28,806 bases of DNA. Origin: an uncultured Acinetobacter sp. GTDB lineage: Bacteria; Pseudomonadota; Gammaproteobacteria; Pseudomonadales; Moraxellaceae. Under the pieces are notes generated by a model that worked only from the letters and a program-made list of their open reading frames with translations, had not been told where the DNA came from and made no database searches. Numbering within the stretch: position 1 is the stretch's first letter; each line of letters begins with the position of its first letter. The position numbers and the translations under genes are program-made. The DNA lies in contig NZ_CALUDM010000032.1 in assembly GCF_943914805.1 (NCBI RefSeq), forward strand, positions 1-28,806, read 5' to 3'. Positions 1 to 7,038 of this stretch are shown one piece after another.

Positions 1-191
1 GAGTTATATTTATGTAGATGATTATTGGTTTAATTTCACTTTTTATCGGCAAACGCAAATTTTAAAATAAATAGATGTACAATATTATTCATTTTTAATT
101 GATTTCACTTATTTTTGTAATATTGAGTGATATTTCGCATTATTATTCTCTGTCTTAGATAAGAAAAAGCACATTCTGCGAATAAAAAGCT

Positions 192-197
192 TATAAT
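192..197 (+). promoter_or_regulatory. -10 element of the map promoter
   Basis: A perfect TATAAT lies 25 bases before the proposed map start at 222. No good -35 hexamer is seen 16-18 bases upstream. Transcription would begin near 204, inside the longer reading frame that opens with GTG at 198, which argues against that longer start. Confidence 0.5.
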
Positions 198-221
198 GTG
201 TGCTCACAATTGCAGGCAGAT

Positions 222-1019
222 ATGATGAAAGCTTCTACTATCACGATTAAAACTGAACAAGACCTTGAAAAATTACGAGTGTCTGGGCGTTTAGCTGCGC
301 AAGTTTTAGAAATGATAGGTGAGCATGTCAAACCTGGTGTAAGCACAGAATACTTAGATGATTTGTGTAATGATTTTATTGTCAATATATTGAAAGTGAT
401 TCCTGCAAATGTAGGCTATTATGGTTATACCAAAACCACCTGTATTTCTCCAAATGAAGTGGTTTGTCATGGTATTCCTTCTCAAAGTATCGTTTTGAAT
501 GATGGTGACATTATCAATATTGATGTTGCGATTATTAAAGATGGATATTTTGGTGATACCAGTCGTATGTACTATGTTGGTAATGTAAAACCCGAAGCAA
601 AAAAATTGGTAGAAACAACCTATCGAGCAATGGTTGCAGGTATTCGTACGGTAAAACCTGGAGCAACATTGGGAGATGTCGGTGCTGCTATTCAACAGGT
701 TGCTGAGCAAGAGGGTTATTCAATCGTCCGTGAATATTGTGGTCATGGTATTGGTAAGATTTATCATGAACAACCGAATGTTCTACATTATGGACAAGCA
801 GGTCATGGTCTTATTCTCAAAAAAGGGATGGTGTTCACGATTGAACCGATGGTGAATGCAGGTAAGCCGAAAGTTAAAGAGCTTAAAGATGGTTGGACAG
901 TTGTAACTGCTGATAAGTCTTTGTCAGCACAATGGGAACATATGATTGCGGTAACGGATACGGGTTTTGAGTTGTTGTCCCCTTGGCCTGAAGGCACTGG
1001 GACTTATCCTGAAATTTAA
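222..1019 (+). CDS. map: Type I methionine aminopeptidase
   Basis: Removes the N-terminal methionine from new proteins in the cytosol; a two-metal enzyme of the M24A family. With the start at 222 the protein has 265 residues, the normal length for bacterial type I enzymes. The five expected metal ligands are visible: Asp101 (in NIDV), Asp112 (GDTS), His175 (GHGIG), Glu208 (TIEP) and Glu239 (WEHM); the substrate-site histidine is His83 (VCHGIP). The frame is open from a GTG at 198, but that codon abuts the -10 box, so ATG 222 or the adjacent ATG 225 is preferred; a weak AGG at 214-216 precedes both. No rpsB-tsf genes lie next to it, so it is the solitary chromosomal copy type. The next gene converges 718 bases downstream. 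Confidence 0.96.
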   Translation: MMKASTITIKTEQDLEKLRVSGRLAAQVLEMIGEHVKPGVSTEYLDDLCNDFIVNILKVIPANVGYYGYTKTTCISPNEVVCHGIPSQSIVLNDGDIINIDVAIIKDGYFGDTSRMYYVGNVKPEAKKLVETTYRAMVAGIRTVKPGATLGDVGAAIQQVAEQEGYSIVREYCGHGIGKIYHEQPNVLHYGQAGHGLILKKGMVFTIEPMVNAGKPKVKELKDGWTVVTADKSLSAQWEHMIAVTDTGFELLSPWPEGTGTYPEI

Positions 1020-1021
1020 GA

Positions 1022-1059
1022 CGTATAAGACTTTGGTCTAGGAATTTTCATCCTATACG
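1022..1059 (+). other. Compact three-helix inverted-repeat structure after map
   Basis: The 38 bases pair almost completely: CGTAT (1022-1026) with ATACG (1055-1059) closes two inner hairpins, AGAC/GTCT around TTTG (1028-1039) and AGGA/TCCT around ATTTTCA (1040-1054). A run of six T follows at about 1070. It may end or protect the map transcript. The pairing is read from sequence only and was not computed. Confidence 0.35.
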
Positions 1060-1259
1060 GGTTTAATTGTTTTTTCATCTTATGTTTTTGTATGATTTAT
1101 CACACTTTTTTTAAATTAATTTAGTTGCTTTGCTCTATTTATGTGTGAAATATCTTGTTTAATCGTTTTTTTATATTTGTTTAAATAGTGAGCAGGGTAT
1201 ATCATCTGCTTCAGAATCTAGCTGTAGTTTCTACTTTATTTGAACTTATCTAAGTTTCC

Positions 1260-1291
1260 AAGCTTATCCATCTTAGGGTAAGCTTTTTTTT
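1260..1291 (+). terminator. Rho-independent terminator
   Basis: AAGCTTATCC (1260-1269) pairs with GGGTAAGCTT (1276-1285), with one G-U pair, around a six-base loop, followed by eight T ending at 1291. It sits 240 bases beyond the map stop, so it ends either a long map 3' untranslated region or a separate short transcript. Confidence 0.75.
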
Positions 1292-1393
1292 GCTTGAAAT
1301 TTATAGTACTTCACAAAAGCTCAGAATATTTTCCTAATGGCTTGTATTGCCTTAACTATGATGAAAATTTGAAATAACCTTGCGTGGGTCTTT

Positions 1394-1500
1394 GTTACTT
1401 TGAAGGATGAGGAGCGTTGCTCCGTAAGGTAACCAAAATCCTTTGTTGGACAAAGGGGATATCCTTATCACCCTTGTCCAACGGCGGCATCCATGCCGCC
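1394..1500. repeat. REP-like palindromic repeat cluster
   Basis: Three hairpins lie side by side. GTTAC (1394-1398)/GTAAC (1429-1433) encloses GGAGC/GCTCC (1411-1423). TTGGACAAAGG (1446-1456) pairs imperfectly with CCCTTGTCCAA (1471-1481). GGCGGCAT (1483-1490) pairs perfectly with ATGCCGCC (1493-1500). The block is clearly more GC-rich than its surroundings. I recall similar blocks as repeated intergenic elements in Acinetobacter, but no second copy is in this window, so repetition is inferred. Confidence 0.55.
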
Positions 1501-1640
1501 TAGCACGATAGCAATTACCACGTATGACCAAGTCACAAAAAAATCAAAAGCAATTTTATTTAAATTAAGCTTATAATTTTGATTTGGCATAAACCTTCAT
1601 TTTATGCACTTGTCGTATTAATATTGCTCAAAACATAGTA

Positions 1641-1683
1641 TGAATGTCTTTAGTTTCTAAAGACTCGTTTATTGAAACATTCA
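1641..1683. repeat. Nested inverted repeat downstream of benE
   Basis: TGAAT (1641-1645) pairs with ATTCA (1679-1683) and encloses a perfect eight-base hairpin, GTCTTTAG/CTAAAGAC with loop TTT (1646-1664), and a small GTTT/AAAC hairpin (1667-1678). It lies 55 bases past the benE stop and could act in its 3' region. It lacks a T run on either strand, so it is not a standard terminator. Confidence 0.35.
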
Positions 1684-1737
1684 AACAAGAGTGAAAAATA
1701 TTTATATAAATCATCTGTATGATTGTTTATCCATCAC

Positions 1738-2910
1738 TTATTTTTTAGTTCTAAAATTTAAAATAAATGACACCACAAATCCGAATAATAGTCCCCAGAA
1801 TGCTGAACCAATACCAAAGAATTGAACACTCGAAGCACTAAATAGGAAGGTTAATAATGCAGCTTCACGGTCTTTCACTTCATAGAAAGCGATTGCAATG
1901 TTATGACTGATTGTACCGAAAAGGGCAATTCCTGCTAAAGCAACAATAAATAGATGTGGAAAAGACATCAACAGACTGGTCAAAGTCGCTGCAAAAAGTC
2001 CCATCAAAATATAGAAAAATCCACAACTTATTCCTGCAATATAGCGTTTAGAAGGATCAGGATGTACTTGGTCATCTAAACTGACCGCAGCACTAATCGC
2101 TGCAATATTCACGGTATAACACCCAAAAGGCGCTAAAAGAGCCTGTACAGTACCTGTCCATCCAATCAATTGATTCACGTGCGGTTGATAACCATAGCTT
2201 TTAATCATGGCAATACCGGGTAAATATTGTGAAGCCATGTTGATCACAAATAAAGGTAAAGCCAATCCAAATAAAGCAGACCAAGTAAAATCTGGTGTCA
2301 TCCACACAGGTTTTGCCAAACTCCAATGTAAAACTGGGGTATGGAATTCCAGAAAGAAAGGGCAAATTAAAATACCTGCAATGACTGTAATGACAATGCA
2401 ATACCGTGCCCACAAACGCTTAGAGATAATATAAATGGCAAGTAAAGACAAAATGAATTGCCAATCATTTTGCATACTTGCAAATAAGGCAATACCAAAT
2501 TTGAGTAAAACACCTGCAAGCATCGCACTGGTCAGACTTTGTGGAATGTAGGCAAGCACTTTTTCGAAGATGCCTAAAAATCCTAAGATCGCAGTTAATA
2601 CACCACAAACAAAAAAAGCACCAATCGCTTCATAAAGCGTGTAGCCACTTGCCGTGGCGAGGATGAGTGCGAGCCCAGCCGTTGACCATGAGGTTGCTAC
2701 AGGATATTTAAATTTCCAAGACAAAATCAGACCAGACAGACCAATGCCTAAACCCAGCGCCCAAAACCATGAGGTGATTTGCTCAGCAGTCGCACCAAGA
2801 AGTTGTGCTGCTTGAATCACCAAGACTGCTGAAACACTGATACCGATTAAAAAGGTAATGAAGCCTGCAAATACAGCAGGTATAGAAAAGTCTTGGAGTA
2901 GTTTTTGCAT
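1738..2910 (-). CDS. benE: BenE-family benzoate/H+ symporter
   Basis: Inner-membrane transporter of the BenE family, known for proton-driven uptake of benzoate. The 390 residues match the usual family length and consist mostly of hydrophobic helices, about 11-12 by eye, with the family-like N-terminus (FAGFITFLIGISVSAVLV) and PVATSWSTAG, and an NMASQYLPGIAM region in the middle. The ATG at 2910 is preceded by AGGG five bases upstream. It stands alone: no benABCD or catechol genes are in the window, so benzoate is only the family's typical substrate; another aromatic acid is possible. It converges with map. Confidence 0.88.
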   Translation of the reverse strand: MQKLLQDFSIPAVFAGFITFLIGISVSAVLVIQAAQLLGATAEQITSWFWALGLGIGLSGLILSWKFKYPVATSWSTAGLALILATASGYTLYEAIGAFFVCGVLTAILGFLGIFEKVLAYIPQSLTSAMLAGVLLKFGIALFASMQNDWQFILSLLAIYIISKRLWARYCIVITVIAGILICPFFLEFHTPVLHWSLAKPVWMTPDFTWSALFGLALPLFVINMASQYLPGIAMIKSYGYQPHVNQLIGWTGTVQALLAPFGCYTVNIAAISAAVSLDDQVHPDPSKRYIAGISCGFFYILMGLFAATLTSLLMSFPHLFIVALAGIALFGTISHNIAIAFYEVKDREAALLTFLFSASSVQFFGIGSAFWGLLFGFVVSFILNFRTKK

Positions 2911-3197
2911 GATCCCTAGCTTTCAAATTTGACTAAATGGTGGAAAGTTACACTAATCATCATACACTGATCGATTTGCTGCTTATACAAATAATCATGA
3001 GAAGGTTCGATTTAAACATGAAATATTCTCATAATAATGATGAAAGCAATTTATATATTCTCAAAACATTTATTCATCATGCATTATTTATTTTACAAAA
3101 AGCTTTAAATAACTTGAATGCTCATCACTTTAGATTCGCATTCATCATATGGTTTTTAAATTCAATCAATATATTTAAATATTAACAATACAATGAT

Positions 3198-3857
3198 TTA
3201 CATCGTTGATGTTGCCAGTTTTAAACTGAAACCACAGAACAATATCCCGACACATGCTACACCTGTAGCGGCAACTTTATAGCGACGATTAAAAAAGCTA
3301 GCCAGTTTTATACCTGAAAAAATTAGAGCAGTGAGATAAGCCATACTGATCATTTGTAAAATCACAGAAAGTATTGCAAAACTGATTGCAGGATGAGGAT
3401 ATTTTGGATCTACAAATTGAACAAAAAAAGACAAGTAGAACATAATCGCTTTAGGGTTCAGCAAACTGATGGTTAATGCGGTTCTAAAAGGATGGAATTG
3501 TTCAACAGCTGTCGATTCTGAATTTTCTGAAATTGTTTGAATATTCTGTGGTTTATTCATCCATGTTTTAACACTGGCAATCAGTAATCGAACACCTAGG
3601 TATGAAAGATAAGCTGCACCTGTAATTTTTAGAATAATAAATAACCAAGGGAAGCTATGCAGTAGCGATGCTGCGCCAAGTACTGTACATAGGATTAAAA
3701 TCAAATCCCCAACAAATACACCAAAAGCACCAATATAGCCTGTTTTTATTCCAAACCTAGAGGCGATAGACATCACATAAAGTGAATTTGGGCCCGGCAA
3801 AATCACGATGAAAATAGCCCCTAGGATATAAGTCGCAATATCGGTAATGCCAAACAC
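3198..3857 (-). CDS. leuE: LysE/RhtB-family exporter, LeuE-like
   Basis: Inner-membrane amino-acid exporter of the LysE/RhtB superfamily; the E. coli relative LeuE exports leucine and related amino acids. The protein has 219 residues and about six membrane helices, with the family signature near the N-terminus (IVILPGPNSLYVM), a conserved LSYLGVRLL segment, and LLNPKAIMFYLSFFVQF around residues 130-150, very close to LeuE. The start is GTG at 3857: an in-frame TGA lies upstream and no earlier start exists; a GTGAG sits about six bases before it. The gene is separated from transaldolase by a terminator, so it has its own promoter. The substrate is inferred from similarity only. Confidence 0.85.
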   Translation of the reverse strand: MFGITDIATYILGAIFIVILPGPNSLYVMSIASRFGIKTGYIGAFGVFVGDLILILCTVLGAASLLHSFPWLFIILKITGAAYLSYLGVRLLIASVKTWMNKPQNIQTISENSESTAVEQFHPFRTALTISLLNPKAIMFYLSFFVQFVDPKYPHPAISFAILSVILQMISMAYLTALIFSGIKLASFFNRRYKVAATGVACVGILFCGFSLKLATSTM

Positions 3858-3887
3858 GGAACACTCACTTGATCAGATGATATAAAT

Positions 3888-3923
3888 AAAAAACCGAGTC
3901 TGTATCATAACAAACTCGGTTTT
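3888..3923 (-). terminator. Rho-independent terminator of tal
   Basis: AAAACCGAGT (3890-3899) pairs with ACTCGGTTTT (3914-3923). Read on the minus strand, the stem is followed by TTTTTTATTTAT, ending tal transcription before leuE. Confidence 0.85.
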
Positions 3924-4017
3924 AAATTGTGAGCAATTTTAGTGCATAAATCCACAAAATTGAAGTATCACAAATGCATTCAAAATCTATGGTTTAACCT
4001 ATTCAGCAAACAATTTA

Positions 4018-5004
4018 TTAATCAATAAAATCAGCTTCTAAACCGAAAGATTGACGTAGTAATAAAGCCAGTTGTTCACGTGCTTTGATAAAACCGTCAA
4101 CTCCACCTTGTAATAATTGGAAAGCCATTAAATCACTTTCTAATTGTTGTTTAAATTCAGCTTTAGAAATCTCTTGGTAAGGCTGATCTTGATCAGTCTG
4201 CGTTTGTTTATGCAGTTGTGGTTCAACAATACGCTGATCCTGCTCAAGCTTTTCAAGCAAACCAGGTGCAACAGTCAATAGGTCACAACCTGCAAGTGCA
4301 AGGACTTGGTCTACGCTACGGAAACTAGCACCCATGACTTCGGTTTTAACTTGGTACTGTTTGTAGTAATGATAAATGTGTTTAACCGAAATGACGCCCG
4401 GATCTTTCTCAATCGGGTAGCTGTCTACATTTTCAGCTTTTTTATACCAATCTAAAATTCGTCCAACAAACGGAGAAATTAAAGTGACTTTGGCATCTGC
4501 ACAGGCTTTGGCTTGGTGCATACCAAACAGTAGGGTTAAATTACAATGAATGCCTTCAGCTTCAAGTACTTTTGCAGCTTGAATGCCTTCCCATGTTGAT
4601 GCAATTTTAATCAGAATGCGATCTTGATCAATGCCATAGGCTTTATACAAAGCCAGTAATTCTTTGGCTTTGGCAATGGTTTCATCAGTATTATAAGAAA
4701 GTGCAGCATCAACTTCAGTTGAAACACGGCCTTCAACGACTTTTAAAATTTCTACGCCGAGTTTTACTGTAAGAATATCAATTGTACGATCAATCAGTTG
4801 ATCTAATTCATATCCTTCTTTTTTTGCTTGGTCGTAAGCATCTTCAATGAGTTCACGATTTTCAGGTTGTTGCGCTGCTGCTGTGATGAGAGAGGGGTTA
4901 GTTGTTGCGTCTAAAGGACGAAATTGTTGAATAGCGTTTAAATCACCTGTATCAGCAACAATAGTGGTTAAGCGTTTTAATTGATCTAATGCAGATTGTG
5001 TCAT
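4018..5004 (-). CDS. tal: Transaldolase
   Basis: Cytosolic enzyme of the non-oxidative pentose phosphate pathway that moves a three-carbon dihydroxyacetone unit between sugar phosphates. The 328-residue length fits the TalA/TalB subfamily. Visible family motifs are VADTGD near residues 16-21, DATTNPSLI at 32-40 and ILIKIASTWEGI at 130-141, where Lys133 is the Schiff-base lysine; a conserved NLTLLFGMHQAKAC block follows. The ATG at 5004 has only a poor ribosome site. A clear terminator follows the gene, and aceR ends 88 bases upstream on the same strand, so tal probably has its own promoter in that gap. Confidence 0.96.
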   Translation of the reverse strand: MTQSALDQLKRLTTIVADTGDLNAIQQFRPLDATTNPSLITAAAQQPENRELIEDAYDQAKKEGYELDQLIDRTIDILTVKLGVEILKVVEGRVSTEVDAALSYNTDETIAKAKELLALYKAYGIDQDRILIKIASTWEGIQAAKVLEAEGIHCNLTLLFGMHQAKACADAKVTLISPFVGRILDWYKKAENVDSYPIEKDPGVISVKHIYHYYKQYQVKTEVMGASFRSVDQVLALAGCDLLTVAPGLLEKLEQDQRIVEPQLHKQTQTDQDQPYQEISKAEFKQQLESDLMAFQLLQGGVDGFIKAREQLALLLRQSFGLEADFID

Positions 5005-5092
5005 TGCCGTATGTTTCTTAGTTAAAATATTTGTGATTTATTTATAACACAATGCAAATTGAGCAAAAGTGAAAAATAGTCTGAATTCGATA

Positions 5093-5983
5093 TTATTTTG
5101 TATGAATTCTTTGATTTCTGATGTGATTAATCAAAAAACGAGCAGCTAAACCAAGATTACTCTCTTTATTCCAGACAATATCGACAAAATATTCAAATTT
5201 CGGTGTGAAATCGAGCAAATCAAGAATTTTTAATTTCTTCCTCAATTCAGGATTTTCATTAAACATTTGTATTGGTAGAACGCCCCAACCTAAGTTTTTT
5301 AAGATTAGAGAGCAGGCCGAATGATGATTATCTGTTCGCCAATAATTCTTTGAATAGAGTAATTCAGGTTTCACCGTCCGATCTCGACTGGCGACGACGA
5401 TTTGTCTGCTTTGTAAGATTTGTTCAAAGCTGACTTGGGTATGTTGAGCCAAAGGATGATGAATTGCAGCAACAGGAACTAAGGTTTCTTTTTTAAACTC
5501 GACAAATTGTTCACGACTTTCTAAAAATTCACGTTCAAACATCAGTGCCAGTTGAGCACTTTGGTTAATTAACATTTTCAAAGCATCTTCTTGTGGTGCA
5601 GTAAAAATATTGATTTGTAAGGTTGGAAATTGCTCAGCCAAGAGTGCAACATATTCAGTCCAATCGGTGTGAATCAATTCGGAAACCACCACGATATTTA
5701 AAGCAGATTCCAAACCTTCACTCAGTGCAATGGCTTGCTGTTTCCATTGATTCATTTCTACCAGTAATTGTTCAGTTTTCTCAAACAAAAAATGAGCTTG
5801 AGCTGTAGGAACAGGTTCACGACCGACACGGTTAAAAAGTTTAAGATTTAAATCAATTTCTAAATTGGCTATCGACATACTGACTGCGGAAGGTACTTTT
5901 CCTAATTTTCGAGCAGCCGCAGAAAATGAACCTGTTTCCATCACAGTTTTAAAAATATTGAGCTGCTCTTGATTGATATTCAT
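5093..5983 (-). CDS. aceR: LysR-family regulator, AceR-like
   Basis: LysR-type transcription regulator, 296 residues, divergent from an aceI gene exactly as in A. baumannii, where AceR activates aceI in response to chlorhexidine. The N-terminal winged helix-turn-helix covers roughly residues 1-60 (FKTVMETGSFSAAARKLG...VSMSIANLE), followed by a linker helix and a ligand-binding domain from about residue 88. The frame is open to a TTG at 5995, but the ATG at 5983 has GGGAA placed just upstream and gives the usual LysR start spacing (MNINQEQLNIF), so it is chosen. The ligand is inferred from genomic context. A CTTTCA-N7-TGAAAG palindrome at 6030-6048 is a good candidate binding site. Confidence 0.88.
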   Translation of the reverse strand: MNINQEQLNIFKTVMETGSFSAAARKLGKVPSAVSMSIANLEIDLNLKLFNRVGREPVPTAQAHFLFEKTEQLLVEMNQWKQQAIALSEGLESALNIVVVSELIHTDWTEYVALLAEQFPTLQINIFTAPQEDALKMLINQSAQLALMFEREFLESREQFVEFKKETLVPVAAIHHPLAQHTQVSFEQILQSRQIVVASRDRTVKPELLYSKNYWRTDNHHSACSLILKNLGWGVLPIQMFNENPELRKKLKILDLLDFTPKFEYFVDIVWNKESNLGLAARFLINHIRNQRIHTK

Positions 5984-6001
5984 GATTATTCCCAAATATG
6001 C

Positions 6002-6037
6002 TTGGTTTTATCTTTCAATTTTGGTTTATCTTTCAAT
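6002..6037. repeat. Tandem direct repeat upstream of aceR
   Basis: Two near-identical units, TTGGTTTTATCTTTCAAT (6002-6019) and TTGGTTTATCTTTCAAT (6021-6037), differ by one T. The second overlaps the CTTTCA palindrome. About two helical turns separate equivalent positions, as in cooperative binding sites for dimeric regulators. Confidence 0.5.
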
Positions 6038-6048
6038 AAAACTGAAAG
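6030..6048. promoter_or_regulatory. Candidate AceR (LysR) operator
   Basis: CTTTCAATAAAACTGAAAG is an interrupted palindrome, CTTTCA-N7-TGAAAG, with an inner T-N11-A arrangement as in LysR boxes. It lies 47 bases before the aceR start, where an autoregulatory site would be expected. Binding is inferred. Confidence 0.45.
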
Positions 6049-6090
6049 AATCTAACTCGATTAATCAATATTATAAAAATATACTGCATC

Positions 6091-6295
6091 TGTCTAATCA
6101 ATATCTTGCAAAAGTCAAAAATGATCGAAAATTAAGATTAAGAGTCCCTTCTCCCTCTGGGAGAAGGTTAGGATGAGGGAGATTTATCATATAAATTCTC
6201 TCCCTAACCTTCTCCTTTATAAAGGAGAGGGAACTTCCATTAAAAATAAATGTTCATCACAACTCGACTTATCGCAAGATGTCTAATCAATATCT
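6091..6295. mobile_element. Possible MITE-like insertion bounded by 16-base direct repeats
   Basis: TGTCTAATCAATATCT occurs at 6091-6106 and again, exactly, at 6280-6295. The inner ends are inverted: ATCTTGC at the left and GCAAGAT at the right. The centre is the palindromic block at 6145-6232. This could be a small non-coding mobile element with a duplicated target, or two regulator sites on either side of a repeat. A related TTAATCAATATT at 6061-6072 favours the regulator-site reading in part. Confidence 0.3.
6145..6232. repeat. Palindromic REP/BIME-like repeat between aceR and aceI
   Basis: Two arms are inverted copies: the left reads TCCCTTCTCCCTCTGGGAGA then AGGTTAGGATGAGGG; the right reads TCTCTCCCTAACCTTCTCC then TTTATAAAGGAGAGGGAA. 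Each arm also contains its own small hairpin (CTCCCTCTGGGAG; CTCCTTTATAAAGGAG). The whole could form a large cruciform or a strong RNA hairpin inside the divergent promoter region. Confidence 0.7.
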
Positions 6296-6305
6296 GACTC
6301 ATGTA

Positions 6306-6321
6306 ATGAACGATCATTCAT
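6306..6321. promoter_or_regulatory. TetR-type operator-like palindrome before aceI
   Basis: ATGAACGATCATTCAT is a near-perfect 16-base palindrome with two mismatched positions. It is 40 bases before the aceI start, where a repressor could block transcription. Its form resembles TetR-family operators more than LysR boxes. No TetR gene is in the window. Confidence 0.3.
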
Positions 6322-6360
6322 ACAGAAGCCAGCAACATAAAGAAAAGTGAGTATTTTAAA

Positions 6361-6786
6361 ATGGTGATTTCTAAAAGAAGGATTATTCATGCATTAAGCT
6401 ACGAGATCATTCTATTGGTGATCATAGCGATTGCATTGAGTTTTATTTTTGAAGTTCCAATGGAAGTCACTGGAACTTTAGGTGTGGCAATGGCTGTTAC
6501 ATCGGTGGTTTGGAATATGATTTTTAATCATTTCTTTGAAAAAATAGAGCAAAAAAAGAAGTTTAAGCGAACCATTAAAATTCGTATCTTACATGCGATT
6601 GGTTTTGAGGGTGGGTTAATGCTCGCTACGATTCCGATGGTCGCTTATGCGATGGATATGAGCATTCTACAAGCCATTCTGTTGGATTTGGGAATGACCA
6701 GTTGTATTTTGGTTTATACCTTTGTTTTCCAATGGTGTTATGACTTGATAGAAGAGCGAATGGGCGTTAAAGCATTGTGTTCATGA
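6361..6786 (+). CDS. aceI: PACE-family efflux transporter, AceI-like
   Basis: Small inner-membrane proton-coupled drug exporter of the proteobacterial antimicrobial compound efflux (PACE) family; A. baumannii AceI exports chlorhexidine and related dications. The 141 residues form four membrane helices in two tandem transmembrane-pair domains. The conserved Glu15 needed for proton coupling is present in HALSYEIILL, and the second pair repeats the pattern in HAIGFEGGL near residues 77-85. Near the end, VFQWCYDLIEERMG matches AceI closely. The short C-terminal tail differs from the A. baumannii protein. It is divergent from aceR, supporting AceR-dependent induction, and has no close downstream partner. 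Confidence 0.93.
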   Translation: MVISKRRIIHALSYEIILLVIIAIALSFIFEVPMEVTGTLGVAMAVTSVVWNMIFNHFFEKIEQKKKFKRTIKIRILHAIGFEGGLMLATIPMVAYAMDMSILQAILLDLGMTSCILVYTFVFQWCYDLIEERMGVKALCS

Positions 6787-7008
6787 TTTTTGCCTATCTA
6801 ACGCACAGCTTATTTCGTAAATATTAAAGTTCCTTGATTATTTCTCACTTTTATTTGATTCAATTGTAATTCAATAAATAAAGAAGGAAGGAATAATTGA
6901 GGGATCAATAATTTAAAAGCATTGAAAATAAATCTTTTCTTGCATCACGTGATTACAAGATAAACAAAAAATTGCAAAAGTTAATGTAATGCAATAGGTC
7001 TTGTGACG

Positions 7009-7028
7009 GGCTTATCATAGAATAAGCC
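7009..7028. promoter_or_regulatory. Inverted repeat before the PcfJ-like gene
   Basis: GGCTTAT (7009-7015) and ATAAGCC (7022-7028) are a perfect inverted repeat around CATAGA. It ends 10-34 bases before the two possible starts, so it could be an operator or a 5' mRNA hairpin that affects translation. Confidence 0.35.
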
Positions 7029-7038
7029 ATTCATCGGC

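Larger units (their letters stand above)
1020..1737. other. Non-coding gap between convergent map and benE, rich in hairpins
   Basis: No convincing reading frame is present on either strand. The gap holds four structural blocks: a compact branched fold right after map (1022-1059), an intrinsic terminator (1260-1291), a REP-like cluster of palindromes (1394-1500) and a second branched inverted-repeat block (1641-1683). Convergent gene ends are a common place for such repeats. Confidence 0.6.

Noticed and set aside
198..221. Longer map start at GTG 198
   Set aside because: The codon abuts the TATAAT box, so the transcript would start inside it; ATG 222/225 fit family length better.
354..710. 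Frames antisense to map, thiM-operon, accC and other strong genes
   Set aside because: They lie wholly within well-recognised genes on the other strand and show no domain, ribosome site or independent signals.
1394..1500. CRISPR array or tRNA in the hairpin-rich gap
   Set aside because: The palindromes differ from one another with no regular repeat-spacer pattern, and no cloverleaf with anticodon arm and TTC loop is found.
2937..3185. An 82-codon frame (+) upstream of benE
   Set aside because: It covers the benE promoter region, lacks a ribosome site and has the Asn/His/Ile/Leu-rich make-up of translated AT-rich non-coding DNA.
5973..6176. A 67-codon frame (+) between aceR and aceI
   Set aside because: It overlaps the aceR start and runs into the palindromic repeat; its composition is that of intergenic DNA.
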